Shown here piece after piece: positions 46,618-55,866 of a stretch of 64,000 nt of DNA. A model generated the notes under the pieces. That model was not told where the DNA came from. It ran no database searches and saw only the letters and a list, made by a program, of their open reading frames with translations. This DNA is from Maribacter halichondriae. Lineage in GTDB: Bacteria; Bacteroidota; Bacteroidia; Flavobacteriales; Flavobacteriaceae. Location: assembly GCF_027474825.1 (NCBI RefSeq), contig NZ_CP107030.1, positions 3,910,001-3,974,000 of the forward strand, written 5' to 3'. The position numbers were made by a program, and so were the translations under genes. Positions within the stretch are counted from its first letter, which is position 1. Every line of letters begins with the position of its first letter.

Positions 46618-47097
46618 ATGGGTAAAGTTAAACTGGATGAAATCGATCACCAGATTTTGGACTTGTTGATCGATAATACACGTACTCCGTTTACAGATAT
46701 TGCAAAGAAACTTTTGATTTCTGCGGGTACGGTTCATGTTCGGGTAAAAAAGATGGAAGATGCCGGAATTATTCAAGGTTCATCGCTTACACTCGATTAC
46801 ATAAAGCTAGGGTATGCCTTCATTGCGTACGTTGGAATATTTTTAGAAAAGACACACCAGACCAAATTCGTTTTGGAACGTCTCAACCAGATACCCAATG
46901 TTACGATTGCCCACATCACTACGGGCAAGTTCAATATCTTTTGTAAGATTAGGGCCCGGGATACGAATCATGCCAAAAATATTATTTTTAAGATCGATGA
47001 TATCGAAGGGGTCAGCCGAACCGAGACCATGATTTCGTTGGAAGAAAGCTTTAATGATAAAAAGCGTTTGATGCATACGATTTTCAATGAGATATAA
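46618..47097 (+). CDS. Lrp/AsnC-family transcriptional regulator
   Basis: 159 residues. An N-terminal winged HTH (DEIDHQILDLLIDNTRTPFTDIAKKL, then SAGTVHVRVKKMEDAGII) is followed by an effector-binding RAM-like domain (YAFIAYVGIFLE...NVTIAHITTGKFNIFCKI). Such regulators sense amino acids. Start is the ATG at 46618; a TTG two codons earlier is ignored. A terminator follows at 47115. Confidence 0.92.
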   Translation: MGKVKLDEIDHQILDLLIDNTRTPFTDIAKKLLISAGTVHVRVKKMEDAGIIQGSSLTLDYIKLGYAFIAYVGIFLEKTHQTKFVLERLNQIPNVTIAHITTGKFNIFCKIRARDTNHAKNIIFKIDDIEGVSRTETMISLEESFNDKKRLMHTIFNEI

Positions 47098-47114
47098 TAA
47101 GAAATGAATGAAAC

Positions 47115-47149
47115 AAAATCCCGATCATATGGTATGGTTGGGATTTTTT
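47115..47149 (+). terminator. Rho-independent terminator after the Lrp-type gene
   Basis: AAAATCCC pairs with GGGATTTT across a 16-18 base loop, followed by TTTTT. Confidence 0.75.
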
Positions 47150-47173
47150 ATTGAAATCATGTAATAAAAATAT

Positions 47174-47689
47174 ATGAGAACATCAGAACTTCAGATTGCC
47201 GAGCCTTTTCCGTATTACAAAACGTATATCGATGTATTGGGAGATTGTGAATTGATGGATAAACTACAAAGACAAGTAAGCAATTTTCCAAAGTTCATCG
47301 AAAGTATTCCCGATTCAAAAATGGATTATGCCTATGCGGAAGGTAAATGGACAGTGGCAGAAGTATTACTGCACATCATCGATACAGAGCGTATCTTTCA
47401 ATATAGGGCCTTACGCTTTTGTAGAGGGGACAAAACCCCGTTGCCTGGTTTTGATCAAGATGTTTTTATTTCAGGACTTAATGTAAAAAGGTATTCAAAA
47501 GAGAACATTATCGAAGAGTACAAGATTGTTCGAAAATCTACCATTGCGTTGTTCGCCAATCTAGATCGTAAAAGTCTGGAGAGTACGGGAATCGCAAGCC
47601 AATTGAACTGGAGTGTGGCCGCATTGGGTTTTGTGATCTGCGGGCATCAAAGACACCACCGCAACATTATTCGTGAGCGTTATCTATGA
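47174..47689 (+). CDS. DinB-family protein
   Basis: 171 residues of the four-helix DinB/YfiT fold with three metal-binding His positions: GKWTVAEVLLHIIDTERIFQYR (first His) and GHQRHHRNIIRERY (the HxxxH pair near the C-terminus). Members are thiol S-transferases or unknown. It stands alone after the Lrp-type gene. Confidence 0.85.
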   Translation: MRTSELQIAEPFPYYKTYIDVLGDCELMDKLQRQVSNFPKFIESIPDSKMDYAYAEGKWTVAEVLLHIIDTERIFQYRALRFCRGDKTPLPGFDQDVFISGLNVKRYSKENIIEEYKIVRKSTIALFANLDRKSLESTGIASQLNWSVAALGFVICGHQRHHRNIIRERYL

Positions 47690-47691
47690 GT

Positions 47692-48039
47692 TCAATCAAG
47701 GTCTAACTCCTCTTCGAGATCAGACTCACTGCTCATATCGTACTCCATGCCATTGGAGTCGACTTCTTCCAATATGGGGTCGGTTTTAACTTCATCTTCA
47801 ATTTCAAGCTCTTTTTCTATATTATCCTCAAAGTTGGAAATAAAATTGGCAAGACTTTTACTGATTTTTACTAGGTAAACGATATCGTTCGTCCTTAGCT
47901 CAACGGCTTCGACGATCTCACCTTGCAAATTTTTAAAGGCAATGATATCGTCGTCGCCATATCCATCGGGGTAGGTTTCGATCAATAAAGCGGCCAGTTC
48001 ATGGTCAAGCTTTTTGTAATCCACAATTTTACGTAGCAT
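47692..48039 (-). CDS. Acidic protein conserved in flavobacteria, function unknown
   Basis: 115 residues. The N-terminal half (VDYKKLDHELAALLIETYPDGYGDDDIIAF) is globular-like, and the C-terminal 45 residues are strongly acidic (EDEVKTDPILEEVDSNG, ending DLEEELDLD). It resembles short proteins found in other flavobacteria; I know no function. It is convergent with DinB. Confidence 0.6.
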   Translation of the reverse strand: MLRKIVDYKKLDHELAALLIETYPDGYGDDDIIAFKNLQGEIVEAVELRTNDIVYLVKISKSLANFISNFEDNIEKELEIEDEVKTDPILEEVDSNGMEYDMSSESDLEEELDLD

Positions 48040-48199
48040 AGTAGGTTATTTTTCTCGATTTCGGTCGAGTTGGTTCATGGTTCATTTGGGATACTCTAAT
48101 AAATGTTCTAGGTACAGAACGTTAACTGATACCCAATCTATACATTTTTTAGATCAGTTTTCGCAAAGAGTTGTCAAATGGGCTTTTTAGTATATGAAA

Positions 48200-49264
48200 C
48201 TAGAATTCGGCGTAGTAAGCAAAAGCTTCTTCGAACAGATTCTCAGGAACTTGAATATCTATTTGAGGATTCCCGATAGCTTCCAGAAGTACAAAATTGA
48301 TATTCCCGTGGGAGTTTTTCTTATCAAACTTTAGAAGGGATAGTATTTTCGGGATGTCCATTTGTTCAAAGTCCACTTTTCCGTAGCGACTCGCAAAGAC
48401 TTCTGAAATATCCGTCAAGGCTGCAGACGTAAGTCCCGTAAGTTTATGTGAAAGGTAGGCTTCGAGTATCATCCCAACAGCTATGGCTTCACCGTGCAAA
48501 AGAGTAGGGTGTGCTTCACTTTCCAAGAAATAAGATTCTATGGCATGCCCTAGGGTATGTCCGAAATTCAAAATTTTTCTAAGGCCTTGTTCCGTAGGGT
48601 CTTGCAATACGACCTTGTTTTTTATTTGGACGGAATCGTAGATCAAAGTGCCCAGGTTGCTAAAGTCATTCACTTTTTTTAATGCTTCCCAGTACGCTGC
48701 ATCCTGTATGAGGCCATGTTTGAGCATTTCGGCAAATCCGCTTTGAAGCTGCCTCTGACCAAGTGTCTTTAAATAATCGGGTAGCACCATGACCATTACC
48801 GGTTGGTTGATTACGCCGATCTGGTTTTTCAAAGGTCCGAGATCTACACCGGTCTTCCCGCCGACCGAAGCGTCCACCATAGACAAAAGTGTAGTCGGTG
48901 TATTGATGAAATCGATGCCTCTTTTAAAGGTCGAGGCTACGAATCCGCCCAAGTCGGTAATAACGCCGCCGCCCAAATTGACCAAAAGACTTTTGCGGTC
49001 AGCATTTTGGTCGGATAATGCATTCCATACCGCTAGACATGTCTCAATATTTTTATGTGCTTCTCCTGATAGAATTTCGATTACTTCAATGGACTTCTTG
49101 GAATCAATAGATCCTAAAAAAATGGGTAGACAATGTCTTTTTGTATTCTCATCGACAAGAACGAAAATCTTGGAATACGCGGTTTGAGATAGATGCGCAT
49201 TAAGTGCATCGGTCGCCGATTGGTTGAAATGAACAGCGTATGAAGTATTGCGAATAGATTGCAT
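48200..49264 (-). CDS. aroB: 3-dehydroquinate synthase
   Basis: 354 residues with the NAD-binding GGGVITDLGGFVASTFKRGIDF and zinc-ligand region HGEAIAVGM and FGHTLGHAIE, as in AroB. It makes 3-dehydroquinate from DAHP in the shikimate pathway. It is divergent from the proline dehydrogenase gene at 49392, with a 127-base spacer. Complete, no damage. Confidence 0.93.
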   Translation of the reverse strand: MQSIRNTSYAVHFNQSATDALNAHLSQTAYSKIFVLVDENTKRHCLPIFLGSIDSKKSIEVIEILSGEAHKNIETCLAVWNALSDQNADRKSLLVNLGGGVITDLGGFVASTFKRGIDFINTPTTLLSMVDASVGGKTGVDLGPLKNQIGVINQPVMVMVLPDYLKTLGQRQLQSGFAEMLKHGLIQDAAYWEALKKVNDFSNLGTLIYDSVQIKNKVVLQDPTEQGLRKILNFGHTLGHAIESYFLESEAHPTLLHGEAIAVGMILEAYLSHKLTGLTSAALTDISEVFASRYGKVDFEQMDIPKILSLLKFDKKNSHGNINFVLLEAIGNPQIDIQVPENLFEEAFAYYAEF

Positions 49265-49361
49265 TAAAAATCGTTTTTAGCTTCCACCAAGACAGAAGAC
49301 ACCAAAGGTTTGAATACAAAATAAAGGTTATTTTTTCTTAAAGGAATACAATTAACGTCTT

Positions 49362-49369
49362 TATATTTG
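49362..49369 (+). promoter_or_regulatory. Probable -7 box of the proline dehydrogenase gene
   Basis: TATATTTG (TAnnTTTG) lies 23 bases upstream of the ATG at 49392. No obvious -33 element. Confidence 0.45.
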
Positions 49370-49391
49370 AATCTATAATTATTCAATAAAA

Positions 49392-50558
49392 ATGGATCAA
49401 ATTTTTGAGAATACCGCAACGGCATTTGCCTTGAAAACGGACTCCGAATTGGAACGGGCCTACTTTCTTTTCAAAATGATTGCAAATGAGCCTTTGGTAC
49501 GCATGGGCACGGCGGTTACGAATTTTGCCATCAAAGCGCATCTTCCCGTAGAAGGTTTGATACGGGCTACCGTTTTCGATCATTTTTGTGGTGGTGTCAA
49601 TGAAATGGACTGCATGCCCGTGGTAGACAAAATGTGGGAAAAAGGCGTTTGCTCCGTACTCGATTATTCCGTTGAAGGCAAGGATAGTGAAGATCCTTTG
49701 GACGATGCCCTGAACATGATTTTAAAAGTACTTGATTTCGTCAAGGAAAAAGAGGCGATACCTTTTGCAGTATTTAAACCCACAGGGTATGGCCGTTTTG
49801 AATTATTCAAGAAAATCGGAGCGGGTATAAAACTGACCTCTTCGGGACAATTGGAGTGGAATAGGGTAGTGGCCCGATTCGATAAGACCTGTAAAAAGGC
49901 ACATGACCTTGATGTATCGCTGCTTATCGATGCTGAAGAAAGCTGGATGCAAGATGCTGCCGATCAACTGGTCGAAGATATGATGCGGAAATATAACAAG
50001 AACAAAGCCGTCGTTTTCAATACCCTACAGATGTACCGTTGGGACCGTCTTGACTACCTCAAAAAGTTACATCAACGCGCCAAGGAAGATGGTTTCAAGA
50101 TCGGGATCAAAGTAGTGCGGGGCGCCTATATGGAAAAAGAAAACGAACGTGCCGAAGAAAAGGGATATCGAACCCCGATCTGTGCAACCAAAAAAGAAAC
50201 GGACGAGAATTTCGACACTGCGGTGGCTTATATGGTAGAACATCTTGACATTATTTCGCTTTTCAACGGAACCCATAATGAGAGCAGTTGCTATTCCTTG
50301 ATGAAGTTGATGAAAGACTACGGTATTTCGAACGAAGACCCACGTATCTGGTTTGGACAGTTGTTCGGAATGAGCGATCATATTTCTTTTAACCTTGCGG
50401 CCAAGGGCTACAACGTAGCCAAATATTTACCTTTTGGACCCGTGCGCGATGTGATGCCCTATCTAATACGAAGGGCGGAAGAAAATACTTCGGTAGCCGG
50501 GCAGACCAGTCGTGAGCTTTCCTTGCTCAAAAAGGAGCGAAAACGAAGGAAGATTTAG
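49392..50558 (+). CDS. Proline dehydrogenase
   Basis: 388 residues of the PRODH TIM-barrel fold with the FAD-binding KVVRGAYMEKENERA and the C-terminal segment YNVAKYLPFGPVRDVMPYLIRRAEEN that contacts substrate. It oxidises L-proline to pyrroline-5-carboxylate. It is a single-domain protein, so P5C dehydrogenase must be encoded elsewhere. It is unlinked to the hydroxyproline operon. Confidence 0.92.
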   Translation: MDQIFENTATAFALKTDSELERAYFLFKMIANEPLVRMGTAVTNFAIKAHLPVEGLIRATVFDHFCGGVNEMDCMPVVDKMWEKGVCSVLDYSVEGKDSEDPLDDALNMILKVLDFVKEKEAIPFAVFKPTGYGRFELFKKIGAGIKLTSSGQLEWNRVVARFDKTCKKAHDLDVSLLIDAEESWMQDAADQLVEDMMRKYNKNKAVVFNTLQMYRWDRLDYLKKLHQRAKEDGFKIGIKVVRGAYMEKENERAEEKGYRTPICATKKETDENFDTAVAYMVEHLDIISLFNGTHNESSCYSLMKLMKDYGISNEDPRIWFGQLFGMSDHISFNLAAKGYNVAKYLPFGPVRDVMPYLIRRAEENTSVAGQTSRELSLLKKERKRRKI

Positions 50559-50693
50559 TGGGCAGTTTGCCGTAGTCAGTAGCAGTGGGCAGTGAAAAGT
50601 TTGGTTTATGTTAAAGGGTTGTCTCTTGATGGATGTCATGCCGAGCGGGGTCGAAGCACGGCCTAAGTGTTGAAGTTGTCTATGAGTCAACTG

Positions 50694-51077
50694 CTATTCA
50701 AAAACTAAATTGGCGATTACCGCTTTTTCTTGGCAATTTTCAACCTCCAAAACTGCTTCTTTGTTCTTTAATTCCCCTTCAATATAGTAAGTCTTACAGT
50801 CCGTGGATTTTGTGTCGCTGCTACCAAAATCTACATCTCCCTCATTTAGAAAATAAGCAATATCCACGGAGTCAATCTTTTTCTCTTGAATCATCCTATC
50901 TATTTCATAGGAATATTGCAAAGGTTTTGAACGTATGTCCTTCAAAGTTCTACAATTGGGAAAATAACAGAACGAGACGCCGGTTTCATCCGATTTCTTT
51001 TTCAGGAAGAAGGCAAGGAAAACAATACCGATGGAAAGTCCGAATAGATAAAATCCCAAACGTTTTAAAAAGGCCAT
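50694..51077 (-). CDS. DUF4258-type small membrane-anchored protein
   Basis: About 127 residues from the ATG at 51077. An N-terminal membrane helix (FYLFGLSIGIVFLAFFL) is followed by a C-rich core (SFCYFPNCRTLKDIRSKPL, then DCKTYYIEG). The family is conserved in flavobacteria with no known function. It is upstream of ald on the same strand but probably not part of it. Confidence 0.65.
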   Translation of the reverse strand: MAFLKRLGFYLFGLSIGIVFLAFFLKKKSDETGVSFCYFPNCRTLKDIRSKPLQYSYEIDRMIQEKKIDSVDIAYFLNEGDVDFGSSDTKSTDCKTYYIEGELKNKEAVLEVENCQEKAVIANLVFE

Positions 51078-51134
51078 GCGCAAAGTTACGAGTAAATGTA
51101 ATGATTGTGTAATTGAAGAATAATAAAACCGTCA

Positions 51135-52333
51135 TTAGAATATCAGAAAATTGATATCACTGTACTGAAGGTCGAACCATTCGCCGACCGATTTGTTGGT
51201 CAAAATACCGTGATACAAATAAAGGCCATTTCGCAGGCCCTTGTCGAAACGCAATGAATTTTCGAGGCCCCCGTCTTCGCCAAGTTTTAGTAGATAGGGC
51301 GTAAAAATGTTACTTATCGATATGGATGCTGTTTTCGGATATCGTGAAGGAATGTTCGGAACGGCATAATGAATGACCCCGAATTTTTCGCGGGTCGGTT
51401 TGGCATGTGTGGTAATCTCACTTGTTTCAAAACAGCCACCGGTATCAATGCTGACATCGATGATAACGGCTCCCTTTTTCATATGCTCGACCATGGTACT
51501 TGAAACGACCACAGGCGCACGATCTTTCCCCTTGTCGCCCCAATGGCTACATCGCAGCGTTTCAATGCCTTCAATAAGTTCTTGGGTTGAATGGTAGACG
51601 TATAAACCGTTTGTCTCAAATTCGATTGAATATTCCGGAGTTTGGTAATCGAATTGTCGAATATCTTGACATTGCCACCTAGACCTATGGCCGAGCGTGC
51701 CGCAAATTCCCCAACCGTGCCCGCGCCAATGATGACAACTTCTACAGGAGGCACCCCGCTAATGTTACCGAACATAAGGCCGTTGCCATTGTTGGTCTTC
51801 GACATGATTTCGGAGGCGATAAGTACGGAGGAAATCCCGGCAATTTCGCTTAACGATCTTACAGCGGGATATTTACCGTCCTCATCACGAATATATTCAA
51901 AAGCTATCGCGGTAATACGCTTTTTCGCCATGGCCTCGAAATAGGCCTTAGACTGGGTCTTGATCTGAAGTGCTGAGATAATCGTGGTCTGCGGATTGAT
52001 CAATTCGATTTCCGCAAGGGTCGGGGGTTCTACTTTTAAGAGTAGGGGGCAACCAAAGACTTTTTTGGTATCGTTGGTGATTTCGGCTCCGGCTTCGGTA
52101 TAATCCACATCCGAAAAATGGGCGCCTTCCCCTGCGCCGGATTCTATCAGTACACGATGCCCGTTTGATGTAATGGCATTTACGGCATCGGGTGTCAGGC
52201 AGATCCGTTTCTCTTGATATTGCTTTTCTTTGGGGATACCAATAAAAAGCTCTCCTTTTTGTTTTAGTACTTCAAGGGTTTCTTCTTGGGGCAGCAATTG
52301 TTGTTTGCTAAAGGGCGAACTCGGTTGATCCAT
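51135..52333 (-). CDS. ald: Alanine dehydrogenase (frame break at the G4A3 tract)
   Basis: Two minus-strand frames encode one protein of about 399 residues. The first has IGIPKEKQYQEKRICLTPDAV and the Rossmann motif VVIIGAGTVGEFAARSAIGLGG; the second starts with VVSSTMVEHMKKGAVIIDVSIDTGGCFETSE. One extra base in the run at 51525-51530 joins CDVAIGATRGK to DRAPVVVSST. It interconverts alanine and pyruvate with NAD. The ATG at 52333 fits the family. A long inverted repeat lies 33 bases upstream of its start. Confidence 0.85.
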
Positions 52334-52366
52334 AAAAAGATGTGTCAATTCCCACAAACGGGATAA

Positions 52367-52528
52367 CGAAGTGATTTAAACATTTTGTATTTAAGCGAAA
52401 ATTAAGGATTTTGTAACCATTTGAAGCCTTTTTTGAGATGCATAGCAGGGCTACGTAGCGAGAAAAAGACAAAAAATGGGTGCAAAAGACTAATTTTTTA
52501 GCAAATGGAAAATGTTTAAATCACTTCG
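52367..52528. repeat. 162-nt long inverted repeat (MITE-like or structured RNA) upstream of ald
   Basis: The first 20 bases of each arm (starting CGAAGTGATTTAAACATTTT on the plus strand and its complement at the other end) are perfectly complementary. The rest of the arms (about 80 bases each) are complementary at roughly 70 percent with small bulges. The tip has GCATAGC and GCTACGTAGC. It fills most of the 264-base gap between the ald start and the next gene. No ORF is contained in it. Confidence 0.8.
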
Positions 52529-52597
52529 ACATCAAATTTACAATAATTTATGGAAGTTATACTTGGGGTAAGTTGTCAAAACAGTCTCTTAGGGAAA

Positions 52598-53245
52598 CTA
52601 AAACTTTAGGTGGAACCAGTTTTGAAGGGTGTGCTGAAAATGCCGGAACTGATTTTCGAGATTTCCTGTTGAAAATAGGTAGTTTAATTTTTCGGTAAAG
52701 GGTAGGCCGTTTAGATTTATAGGGCCATCTTTATGTAGCTCTTTTTCGGAATTATTATTTTCTTGTTTTTTTCGAAGAGATTTCAGCTCAGCTTCCATAG
52801 CTTCAATATCAATACCGTGTACGTACCTATCGACCAATTTTATCCTAATTATATAGATAATAGGTATGATTACCATACATACAATTAAAAGATATTGTAT
52901 TTCATTCTCATCGATTTTCTCAACATCCTCGCTAAAGACGCTATAGAACTGAAATGCATACATCGCAATGGGTATCAGAATGGCATGATACCACCACCTT
53001 TTACAGGTGATGAACCAGACAATTAAAAGAATTAAGGGAATGAGTTTACCGACGTAATAGTAGAAAGCAGTGGAAACATCCTTGTATCCATTTTCGGTAA
53101 AAGTAATTCCTAAAAAACTCCATTCTGTATCCGCGGTTAAAGGGACATATTTATACGAATAAAACAAGAGCGGTGTCATTGCGATTAGGAAAGCTAACAG
53201 CCCTTCAATAATTAACTTCTTTTTTATTTTTCTGTTGTCCGCCAT
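52598..53245 (-). CDS. Membrane protein of unknown function
   Basis: 215 residues with four to five membrane segments (GLLAFLIAMTPLLFYSYKYV, LIPLILLIVWFIT, WYHAILIPIAMYAFQFY, YLLIVCMVIIPIIYIIRIK) and a charged C-terminal coil (AMEAELKSLRKKQENNN) ending in FHLKF. No named family recognised. It is on the same strand as ald and upstream of the inverted repeat. Confidence 0.65.
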   Translation of the reverse strand: MADNRKIKKKLIIEGLLAFLIAMTPLLFYSYKYVPLTADTEWSFLGITFTENGYKDVSTAFYYYVGKLIPLILLIVWFITCKRWWYHAILIPIAMYAFQFYSVFSEDVEKIDENEIQYLLIVCMVIIPIIYIIRIKLVDRYVHGIDIEAMEAELKSLRKKQENNNSEKELHKDGPINLNGLPFTEKLNYLFSTGNLENQFRHFQHTLQNWFHLKF

Positions 53246-53286
53246 AACTAAATAGCTAACTAAGAACGCAAAGAAATTATTGCAAT

Positions 53287-53319
53287 AAAAAAGACACTTT
53301 CGATGTAAGTGCCTTTTTT
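53287..53319 (-). terminator. Probable terminator after the small lipoprotein gene
   Basis: CACTT and AAGTG arms flanked by A6 and T6 tracts form a hairpin that could terminate in either direction. It lies 30 bases beyond the small lipoprotein stop on the minus strand. Confidence 0.65.
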
Positions 53320-53346
53320 ATCTTTAAAAAGAAAGTTAAATGCTGT

Positions 53347-53493
53347 TTAACTGCTCCTTCTTGGGTCTTTGTCTGCTTCTTTCTTATCTATACCATTTTC
53401 ATATAAATCTTCTTCAGAAGTATTGGGTTGACATGAGGCCGCAAGTAGGGTAGCGCTCGCCATAATCGCGAATAAGATTTTTCTAGTGTTCAT
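53347..53493 (-). CDS. Very small lipoprotein (48 residues)
   Basis: An ATG at 53493 starts a lipoprotein signal (FAIMASATLLAASC, Cys21) followed by a charged 27-residue tail (EEDLYENGIDKKEADKDPRR). It has a classical SPII cleavage site, ends at a stop, and is followed by a hairpin. It is too short for most gene finders, but the signal and context support it as real. Function unknown. Confidence 0.65.
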   Translation of the reverse strand: MNTRKILFAIMASATLLAASCQPNTSEEDLYENGIDKKEADKDPRRSS

Positions 53494-53706
53494 TTTTTGG
53501 GGTTTTTAGTTAGATTTCTTACAAAATGTGTTACGAAAGTAAGAATAAAAAAGATTTAAAAATGCATTTCAACGTTAAAATTGAACATTTTATCCAAAAA
53601 AATATACACTTAATCCGATTTCTTACTTTTTAATCTTATGACACTAAAGGTAAACCTACAAAACCGAATTATAGTGATTGAAGAAAAGGTTCAAGCGATT
53701 TGAATG

Positions 53707-54144
53707 CTAAATATTGTGAAGTTCGATCTGGCGCGTTTGGGGGTCCAAAATCTTGATTTGGATATCCGTTCGTTTTTCGGGAAGAAACGATTCTATTTTT
53801 TCGGGCCATTCCATAAAGATCCAACAATCTTGGGCGAGATAATCTTCGAGTCCGAAATCCAAAGCTTCGGTCTCATCGTTCAGTCGATAAAAATCAAAAT
53901 GATACCCGAGCAGCGAACCATCTTCAAAATGATATTCGTTTACGATACCAAAGGTAGGACTGTTGGCGGAACCTTGCCCGCCCAGTTCTTGAACCATTGT
54001 CTTTATCAACGTAGTTTTTCCGGCGCCCATTTGGCCATAGAAACATAAGATTTTTGTAGTACTTTTTTCCAGTAATTGCTTTACGGCAATAGCTATCTCG
54101 GTCTGGTTGTATTGGATTGGCATAGCATTGTGGATTTCATTCAC
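53707..54144 (-). CDS. tsaE: tRNA threonylcarbamoyladenosine biosynthesis ATPase
   Basis: 145 residues. The P-loop is FYGQMGAGKTT, followed by the TsaE motif SPTFGIVNEYH and a Walker B-like HFDFYRLND. It is the ATPase of the tRNA t6A complex. An internal ATG at 54123 could be the start, shortening it by 7 residues. It is downstream of porX on the same strand, a usual order in flavobacteria. Confidence 0.9.
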   Translation of the reverse strand: MNEIHNAMPIQYNQTEIAIAVKQLLEKSTTKILCFYGQMGAGKTTLIKTMVQELGGQGSANSPTFGIVNEYHFEDGSLLGYHFDFYRLNDETEALDFGLEDYLAQDCWIFMEWPEKIESFLPEKRTDIQIKILDPQTRQIELHNI

Positions 54145-54165
54145 TAAATCGATGCATCAAAGATA

Positions 54166-55709
54166 TTATCTGGGCTCCAACACAACAAACGGAATAATCA
54201 TCTCTTCCAAAGAAACGCCACCATGTTGATAGGTGTTACGGTAATAACTTACATAGTGGTTATAGTTATTGGGGTATGCAAAAAACAAATCGTTCTTGGC
54301 AAAAATAAAAGAGCTGCTCATATTAATACTGGGTAGATGTATGCTACGGGGATCCCGAGCTTCTAAAACATCCTTTTCTTCATAACTAAGACTTCGGCCC
54401 GTTTTGTACCTTAAATTGAGGCTCGTCTCTTTATCGCCGATTACTTTAGATGGATGTTTGACATTAATGGTGCCGTGATCCGTTGTAATGATCAATTTCA
54501 TTCCCATAGCCTGCGCCTGTTGTATGATTTCTAACAAAGGAGAGTTCTTGAACCAGCTTTGGGTCAGAGAGCGATATGATTTATCGTTGGAGGCCAATTC
54601 TTTGATAACGTCCATTTCGGTTTTCGAATGCGAGAGCATGTCCACAAAGTTGTAGACGATGGCGGTCAAGTCATTGTCTTTTTGAGATCGAAAGTTTTGC
54701 GATAGGTGCTTCCCCTGTTTGAGGCTGCTAATTTTATGGTATTCCCACTTGATGTCGAGCCCAAGGCGCTTAATTTGCTCGCCCAGAAACTTGTCCTCGA
54801 ACAGATTCTTTCCACCCTCATCGGTATCGTTCTTCCACCAATCAGGGTATTTCTTTTCCATATCCAAAGGTGTCAGCCCTGAAAAAATAGCATTCCTGGC
54901 ATATTGCGTCGCTGTAGGAAGAATACTGAAATACGACTTTTCTTTGGTCTTTTTAAAAAAGGAACCTACCGTGTCCTCAAAGGCATACCATTGATCATAT
55001 CTTAAATTATCGATAACGACCAGCAGGGTAGGAGTATCTTTTATTTCGGTAGTATCCACTCCTTGAAGAGTGTATGTGACATCACGGGGCCGTCATGGGA
55101 GTTGAACCAATCGGTATAGTTGTTGTCCACGAATTTCCCAAATTGAATATTAGCCTCGACCTTTTGGGATTCCAAAATTTCGAACATGCTGCCGTCCTCG
55201 ATTTCTTCTAGTTGTAGTTCCCAATAAATTAATTTTTTATAGAGCTCCGTCCATTCATCAATGGTATTTACCATCGAAAGATCCATGGCAATTTTTCTGA
55301 ATTCCTGTTGATAATTTGCGGTGGTTTTCTCGGAGACCAGTCTCGAATGATCCAAGTTTTTCTTAAGGGATAAAAGTATTTGATTCGGATTGACCGGTTT
55401 TATCAAATAATCTGCAATTTTAGAACCAATGGCCTCTTCCATGATAAACTCTTCCTCACTCTTGGTAATCATGACCACGGGAATGGAAGAGTCGATAATT
55501 TTTATCTCATTTAAAGTTTCCAATCCCGAAATACCAGGCATATTTTCATCTAGAAATACAATGTCGACCCGGGTATCGACTAGTTCTTCTAGAGCCTCTT
55601 GGCCACTTTTGCAAGTGATAACTTCATAGTTTTTCCCTTCGAGAAATAAGATGTGCGGCTTAAGCAAATCAATTTCATCGTCGACCCAAAGAATAGTTAT
55701 TTTGTTCAT
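54166..55709 (-). CDS. porX: PorX: type IX secretion response regulator with alkaline-phosphatase-like domain (frame break)
   Basis: Two minus-strand frames join into one protein of about 514 residues when a single base is added near 55058-55062 (HTLFKE/VDTTEIKDTPTLLVV). The N-terminus is a receiver (Asp54 in VFLDENMPGI, Lys in YLIKPVNP); the C-terminal half is the PglZ/alkaline-phosphatase-like domain (LLVVIDNLRYDQW, TTDHGTINV). PorX regulates expression of the type IX secretion system, which in Bacteroidetes exports adhesins and enzymes. Its kinase PorY is not in the window. Confidence 0.9.
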
Positions 55710-55866
55710 TTATTATCTATTGTTATTAGGTTAAACGTTATTGGGTCAATAGGTAGGAATATATAAATACACAGTCGCCAAATAACTTTCAAAATGCTGT
55801 TCTTCTCCCCTTGTTGCTCGTACATTGTTTATCTTTACCAAAGTATAAAGACAAAGTATCCGCATT

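Noticed and set aside
51135-51512. Separate short dehydrogenase-like gene
   Set aside because: Its sequence completes the alanine dehydrogenase; the break is a single-base change.
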